A DNA stretch of 10,095 nucleotides from JAMOAD01 sp023621955 (GTDB lineage: Bacteria; Acidobacteriota; Aminicenantia; JAMOAD01), in assembly GCA_035403085.1 (NCBI GenBank), contig DAONEM010000053.1, positions 1-10,095 of the forward strand, read 5' to 3'. Below are positions 7,021-10,095 of this stretch, in pieces. Each line of letters starts with the position of its first letter. Within the stretch, counting starts at the first letter, position 1. Under the pieces are notes generated by a model. That model was given only the letters and a program-made list of their open reading frames with translations, ran no database searches and was not told the origin of the DNA. The position numbers and the translations under genes were made by a program.

Positions 7021-7027
7021 ACTCCTA
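7021..7027 (-). promoter_or_regulatory. Ribosome binding site merged with the cheB stop codon
   Basis: On the minus strand the sequence TAGGAGT combines the TAG stop of cheB (7025-7027) with the AGGAG site of the next gene, five bases before its ATG (7013-7015). A ribosome ending cheB therefore sits on the next start, implying translational coupling. Confidence 0.7.
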
Positions 7028-8107
7028 GAGCGGTGTTTTCGCCATTCTCAGCATCGCCCCGGCGAGGTTCTCCAGAGGGTAGACATGGTCAACCGCCCCT
7101 AACTTGACAGCCTCTTTGGGCATCCCGTAAACGACACAGGAGGCTTCGTCCTGACCCAGCGTTATAGCCCCTGCCTCCTTCATCTCCAGAAGTCCTTTGG
7201 CACCATCGTCCCCCATTCCGGTCATGATGATCCCCAAGGCGTTCTTCCCCGCATATCTGGCGGCGGAACGGAAGAGAACGTCCACCGAGGGCCTGTGCCG
7301 ACTCACCAGTGGCCCCTCTTTCACCTCCACGTAGTAGCGGGCGCCGCTTCTCTTCAGTAGGGTATGTTTGTTCCCAGGAGCGATCAGGGCTCTCCCCCGA
7401 ATCACCGTATCCCCATCCTCCGCCTCCTTCACCGAAACCTGGCAAATACCGTCGAGTCTCTTGGCGAAGGCGGCGGTAAAGTTCTCCGGCATATGTTGAA
7501 CGATCACCATGGCGGGAGCGTCGGGGGGAAGGGCCTCAAGAAAAACCTTCAAGGCTTCGGTCCCTCCTGTGGAGGCGCCTATGGCGACAACCTTGTCGGT
7601 CGTCTCCGCCATGGCCCGGTTCACCGTTCCCTTGGCCAGCATCACGTCGGCGCTGAGCTTCGGTTGCACCATCAGAGGTTTCTCCGAGATGGTTCGCAGT
7701 TTATGACGGCTCTCGTAGGCGGCCTTAACGGCATCGCAGATCAAGACCTTGGATTCTCGAAGGTACTCCTGGGTTCCCACCCGAGGTTTGGTGATGATCT
7801 CCACGGCACCGGAGTCCAGGGCCCGCATGATGGTCTCCGAACCCTTTTCCGCCAAGCTTGAGCAGATCACCACAGGAATCGGGTATTGGGACATGAGCTT
7901 GCGGAGGAAGGTCAAGCCATCCATCCGAGGCATTTCCACGTCCAGGGTAATCACGTCGGGCACCTCTCGGCTGATCCGGTCGGCGGCGATCAAAGGATCA
8001 CCAGCGGTCGCCATGATCTGGATCTCAGGGTCGCTGGACAACACTTCCGAAAGGGTCTGACGCACAACCGCCGAATCGTCGACGATCAAGACTCGTATCG
8101 CTCTCAT
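7025..8107 (-). CDS. cheB: Chemotaxis protein-glutamate methylesterase/deamidase CheB
   Basis: CheB removes methyl groups from chemoreceptor glutamates and deamidates glutamines, resetting receptor sensitivity when phosphorylated by CheA. The 360-residue protein has an N-terminal receiver (Asp10/Asp11, phosphoacceptor Asp56 in ITLDVEMPRMDG, Lys107 in TKPR). A linker of about 40 residues leads to the esterase domain. The catalytic triad is Ser179 in GASTGG, His205 in VQHMPENF and Asp301 in TGMGDDGA. Its spacing (26 and 122 residues from the Ser) equals that of the enteric enzyme (Ser164, His190, Asp286). The length is normal. The start ATG overlaps the cheD stop (ATGA, 8104-8107), so the two are coupled. 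Nothing suggests loss of function. Confidence 0.97.
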   Translation of the reverse strand: MRAIRVLIVDDSAVVRQTLSEVLSSDPEIQIMATAGDPLIAADRISREVPDVITLDVEMPRMDGLTFLRKLMSQYPIPVVICSSLAEKGSETIMRALDSGAVEIITKPRVGTQEYLRESKVLICDAVKAAYESRHKLRTISEKPLMVQPKLSADVMLAKGTVNRAMAETTDKVVAIGASTGGTEALKVFLEALPPDAPAMVIVQHMPENFTAAFAKRLDGICQVSVKEAEDGDTVIRGRALIAPGNKHTLLKRSGARYYVEVKEGPLVSRHRPSVDVLFRSAARYAGKNALGIIMTGMGDDGAKGLLEMKEAGAITLGQDEASCVVYGMPKEAVKLGAVDHVYPLENLAGAMLRMAKTPL

Positions 8108-8628
8108 CTCCGCTCCCTATCCCAGACCGCACCGTCCCCCTCTTCCGCGGAGAGAGAGGAACGTCGGACCAGAAACACCTCTCCGGTATGGGTGAAAAAG
8201 ATAATCTTGCGCCCCTCCCTTCCCCCGGTCTCTTCGGCGACCAAGGGCACTTTAGCGCCGGCGATCGCCTCCTTGGCCTTAAGGACGTTGAGGCGGCCAA
8301 CGGTCCTCTCCCCTCCAGGGCCGTACATGTCCGCCCCACCGAAGAGCTTTGCCTGAAGGTTCTCGGCCTTCTCCCCCCACCCGTCCATCACCGTCAGAAG
8401 CTGTTTAACAGTACAATCCACATACCTGTAGGTCTCCTTACACACCTTTCGACACCCCTCCCGTCTGGGGCAGGCCGATAGCATCGAGTGGGCGACCACC
8501 CCCCTTCCAAGCCTGGTGGAGTAGAAGATCACGGCGACACAGGAGCCCAGAAGCGTCGTCACCCGGGAGGGTCGGGGGGTGACGACAGCCTGACCTGGAA
8601 GTAGAAAGAACTCGAGTAACGGGCTCAT
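8104..8628 (-). CDS. cheD: Chemoreceptor glutamine deamidase CheD
   Basis: CheD converts specific receptor glutamines to glutamates and in many bacteria also binds CheC. The 174-residue protein shows the family signature: Thr24 and Cys30 in TTLLGSCVAV, His47 in VVAHSML, AKLFGGADMYG, VGRLN, and the C-terminal GGREGRKIIFFTHTGEVFL. The Thr-Cys-His spacing (6 and 17 residues) equals that of Thermotoga CheD (Thr21, Cys27, His44). Between His47 and the YRYVD helix lie four extra cysteines (53, 59, 63, 72), which could bind a metal or form disulfides. The gene starts one base after the cheR stop, with GGAGGG inside the cheR end, and overlaps cheB by four bases. No cheC is in the window. Confidence 0.95.
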   Translation of the reverse strand: MSPLLEFFLLPGQAVVTPRPSRVTTLLGSCVAVIFYSTRLGRGVVAHSMLSACPRREGCRKVCKETYRYVDCTVKQLLTVMDGWGEKAENLQAKLFGGADMYGPGGERTVGRLNVLKAKEAIAGAKVPLVAEETGGREGRKIIFFTHTGEVFLVRRSSLSAEEGDGAVWDRERR

Positions 8629-8629
8629 C

Positions 8630-9499
8630 TCATCCCTCCTTCTTGTAGATTGTCGGGGCCACCGCTTTCAAAGGAATATCCAAGCCGCTGATGGTTTCGG
8701 AATGGCCAAGGAATAAATACCCCCCAGGTTGAAGGAATTGATAGAACTTCTTCAGGAGCCTCTCCTGATCGGCCCTGTCGAAGTAGATAATCACGTTACG
8801 GCAGAAGATGATGTCCATCGGTTCTCGGAAGCCGAACTCCCCTTCCATGAAGTTGATCCTCCGGAAACGCACCAGTTCCCGCAGTTCCGGAACAACCCTC
8901 AGAAGGCCCCTTGAACGGTCTTTACTCCTGAGGAAGTAGCGCTTTTTTAACTCCTCCGGCACAGGTTCTGCCTTCTCCTCCGTATAGACCGCTCTCTGGG
9001 CCGCCTCAAGCACCTTCATAGAGATGTCGGTGGCTAGAATCTCGTAATGGAAGGCGAAACCCGGGTAGTGTCTGCCGAACTCCGCAAGAACCATGGCGAG
9101 GGTATAGGGCTCTTCGCCGGTGCTGCAACCGGCGCTCCAGACCATGAGGGTTCTGCCGACTCCCCCACCCTTTTGAAGGATCATCTCCGGCAAGACTTTC
9201 TGAACCAAGTAATCGAAATGGGTGGACTCTCGAAAAAAATCTGTCTTGTTCGTCGTGACGGCGTCCACCATGTGAACCATCTCATTTTCAAGACCTTCGG
9301 GGCTGAACAAGTATTCGCAGTATTCTTGAAAATTCTGCATGTTCAAGGCTCTCAGCCTTTTCCTGAGTCGGGATTCGAGCATAAGCCTCTTGGCGTCGGG
9401 CATACGGATCCCATATTCCTTCTCGATATAGGCTCCCAGTCGTTTAAACTCGACCTCTCGAATCCTCACATCAAAGAAAGAATCACTCGACTTGGCCAT
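8630..9499 (-). CDS. cheR: Chemoreceptor glutamate methyltransferase CheR
   Basis: CheR is an S-adenosylmethionine-dependent methyltransferase that methylates receptor glutamates in the cytoplasm. The 289 residues are of normal length. An N-terminal helical domain precedes TTNKTDFFRE (82-91). The SAM-binding loop is WSAGCSTGEEPYTLA (121-135), followed by ATDIS (156-160), FCRNVIIYFD (232-241) and GHSE (265-268). All the signatures of an active enzyme are present. The start ATG (9497-9499) has a modest AAGGGG ribosome binding site. Just upstream in the mRNA sits a very stable UUCG hairpin, which could affect its expression relative to cheW. The gene is followed directly by cheD and cheB, so methylation, demethylation and deamidation enzymes are encoded together. 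Confidence 0.97.
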   Translation of the reverse strand: MAKSSDSFFDVRIREVEFKRLGAYIEKEYGIRMPDAKRLMLESRLRKRLRALNMQNFQEYCEYLFSPEGLENEMVHMVDAVTTNKTDFFRESTHFDYLVQKVLPEMILQKGGGVGRTLMVWSAGCSTGEEPYTLAMVLAEFGRHYPGFAFHYEILATDISMKVLEAAQRAVYTEEKAEPVPEELKKRYFLRSKDRSRGLLRVVPELRELVRFRRINFMEGEFGFREPMDIIFCRNVIIYFDRADQERLLKKFYQFLQPGGYLFLGHSETISGLDIPLKAVAPTIYKKEG

Positions 9500-9518
9500 C
9501 GATCAACCCCTTGAGTTC

Positions 9519-9536
9519 GGGGGGCCGAAGCCCCCC
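9519..9536 (-). promoter_or_regulatory. Stable UUCG-capped hairpin between cheW and cheR
   Basis: The minus-strand RNA reads GGGGGGC-UUCG-GCCCCCC, seven consecutive G-C pairs closed by a cUUCGg tetraloop, one of the most stable known loops. It lies 17 bases after the cheW stop and 19 bases before the cheR ATG. The bases after it (GAACTCAAGGGG) contain no U-tract, so it is not a standard intrinsic terminator. Roles in RNA stability, processing or limiting cheR read-through are inferred. Confidence 0.7.
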
Positions 9537-9552
9537 TCCTCACTTCTCCACA

Positions 9553-10059
9553 TCAGGCAACAGGTCCTGCCGCTTCCCGCCCGCTCTCCTGCACCATAGC
9601 CAGTTCTTCGGACGAGAAGACTCTATCGATTTCAAGGAGGATGATGAACTCCTCCTCCCGTTTGCCCATACCCTTGATAAACTCCGTTTTCAGACGGGTG
9701 CCGATTCTGGGAGGAGGCTCTATCTGCCCGTCTTCCAGTTCGATCACCTCCTGGACCGAGTCGGCCAGGGCTCCCAAGACAGTTTTCTCCCCGTCCACCT
9801 CGATCTCGACAATGATGATGCAAGTGTTCACGCTCTTCTCTGTCCGGCTCATCCCGAACTTGAGACGCATGTCCACGACCGGCACGACCCCGCCCCGAAG
9901 GTTGATCACCCCCCGCATGAACTCGGGTGTTCTGGGAACCTTCGTAACCGTGGTCAACTCCAACACCTCCCGTACCTTGGCGATCTCGAGGGCGTAGACC
10001 TCGTCGGCCAGTCGAAAGGTCAAGTACTGGTTACTACTGCCCATCCGTTCTTCCATCAT
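9553..10059 (-). CDS. cheW: Chemotaxis coupling protein CheW
   Basis: CheW links chemoreceptors to the kinase CheA in signalling arrays. The 168-residue single-domain protein has the family pattern. NQYLTFRLADEVYALEI leads into VREVLELTTVTKVP. The hallmark GVINLRGGVVPVVDMR loop follows (about residues 50-65), then VLGALADSVQEVIEL and the closing FIILLEIDRVFSSEEL. A short tail of about 15 residues follows the domain. AGGAGG stands five bases before the first ATG (10059) and eight before a second, adjacent ATG (10056), so the true start may be one codon later. The gene lies directly after the end of another gene and is the first complete gene of the minus-strand chemotaxis operon seen here. Confidence 0.96.
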   Translation of the reverse strand: MMEERMGSSNQYLTFRLADEVYALEIAKVREVLELTTVTKVPRTPEFMRGVINLRGGVVPVVDMRLKFGMSRTEKSVNTCIIIVEIEVDGEKTVLGALADSVQEVIELEDGQIEPPPRIGTRLKTEFIKGMGKREEEFIILLEIDRVFSSEELAMVQESGREAAGPVA

Positions 10060-10064
10060 GACCG

Positions 10065-10071
10065 CCTCCTA
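10065..10071 (-). promoter_or_regulatory. cheW ribosome binding site merged with upstream stop codon
   Basis: TAGGAGG on the minus strand contains both the TAG that ends the upstream frame (10069-10071) and the AGGAGG site of cheW. This is the same stop/ribosome-site fusion seen between cheB and the receiver/kinase-like gene. Confidence 0.65.
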
Positions 10072-10095
10072 AAAACGTTCGAAATCGTCGTCGTC
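10069..10095 (-). CDS. 3' end of an upstream gene, probably chemotaxis-related (partial)
   Basis: The last eight codons read DDDDFERF followed by TAG, and the frame is cut by the window edge. The stop codon is embedded in the cheW ribosome binding site, as expected for an operon neighbour. An acidic-aromatic tail would suit a chemoreceptor C-terminus, but eight residues cannot identify it. cheA or another chemotaxis gene is equally possible. Confidence 0.4.
   Translation of the reverse strand, partial: DDDDFERF

Noticed and set aside
1..10095. CRISPR array, tRNA or rRNA genes
   Set aside because: No regularly spaced repeats, cloverleaf-type sequence or rRNA-like segments were seen on either strand.

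Overview
The window appears to come from a motile, probably diderm bacterium with moderately high GC and strong GGAGG-type ribosome binding sites. Two exported DUF3857/transglutaminase-type proteins and a membrane polyferredoxin of the NapH/NosR/CcoG type sit beside a chemotaxis adaptation operon. This would fit an anaerobe such as a member of Synergistota or a Desulfo-type lineage, but that placement is a guess. The contig carries an assembly gap of exactly 100 N (5234-5333).

Layout. Positions 1-301 are a purine-rich non-coding leader containing a duplicated near-palindrome (core GGGAGTGTCCC) and a perfect 10-bp tandem repeat. Positions 302-4035 (+) hold two translationally coupled genes (ATGA overlap) for secreted DUF3857 proteins. 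The first has a complete Cys-His-Asp transglutaminase triad. The second looks like a diverged paralogue that has lost the Cys and the His. A GC-rich hairpin at 4047-4085 probably terminates this operon. Positions 4086-4438 are a convergent intergenic stretch with lower GC and an unexplained open frame on the minus strand.

From 4439 to the right edge everything is on the minus strand. In transcription order (right to left) it reads: the last codons of an upstream gene, cheW, a very stable UUCG hairpin, cheR, cheD, cheB, a receiver-PAS-kinase-like protein, and then, after a 75-bp spacer, the polyferredoxin gene broken by the gap.

How the genes work together. CheR methylates, CheB demethylates and deamidates, and CheD deamidates chemoreceptor glutamates and glutamines. 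CheW couples receptors to the kinase CheA, which is not in the window. The gene after cheB has an intact receiver domain, but its histidine-kinase half lacks the phosphoacceptor His (Arg at residue 285), the ATP-binding Asp of the G1 box and the G2 glycine. It is therefore probably a phosphorylation-controlled pseudokinase rather than an active sensor. The most interesting points are the two apparent pseudoenzymes (pseudokinase and pseudo-transglutaminase), the cheW-cheR hairpin, the repeats upstream of the first gene, and the unexplained block in the convergent intergenic region.
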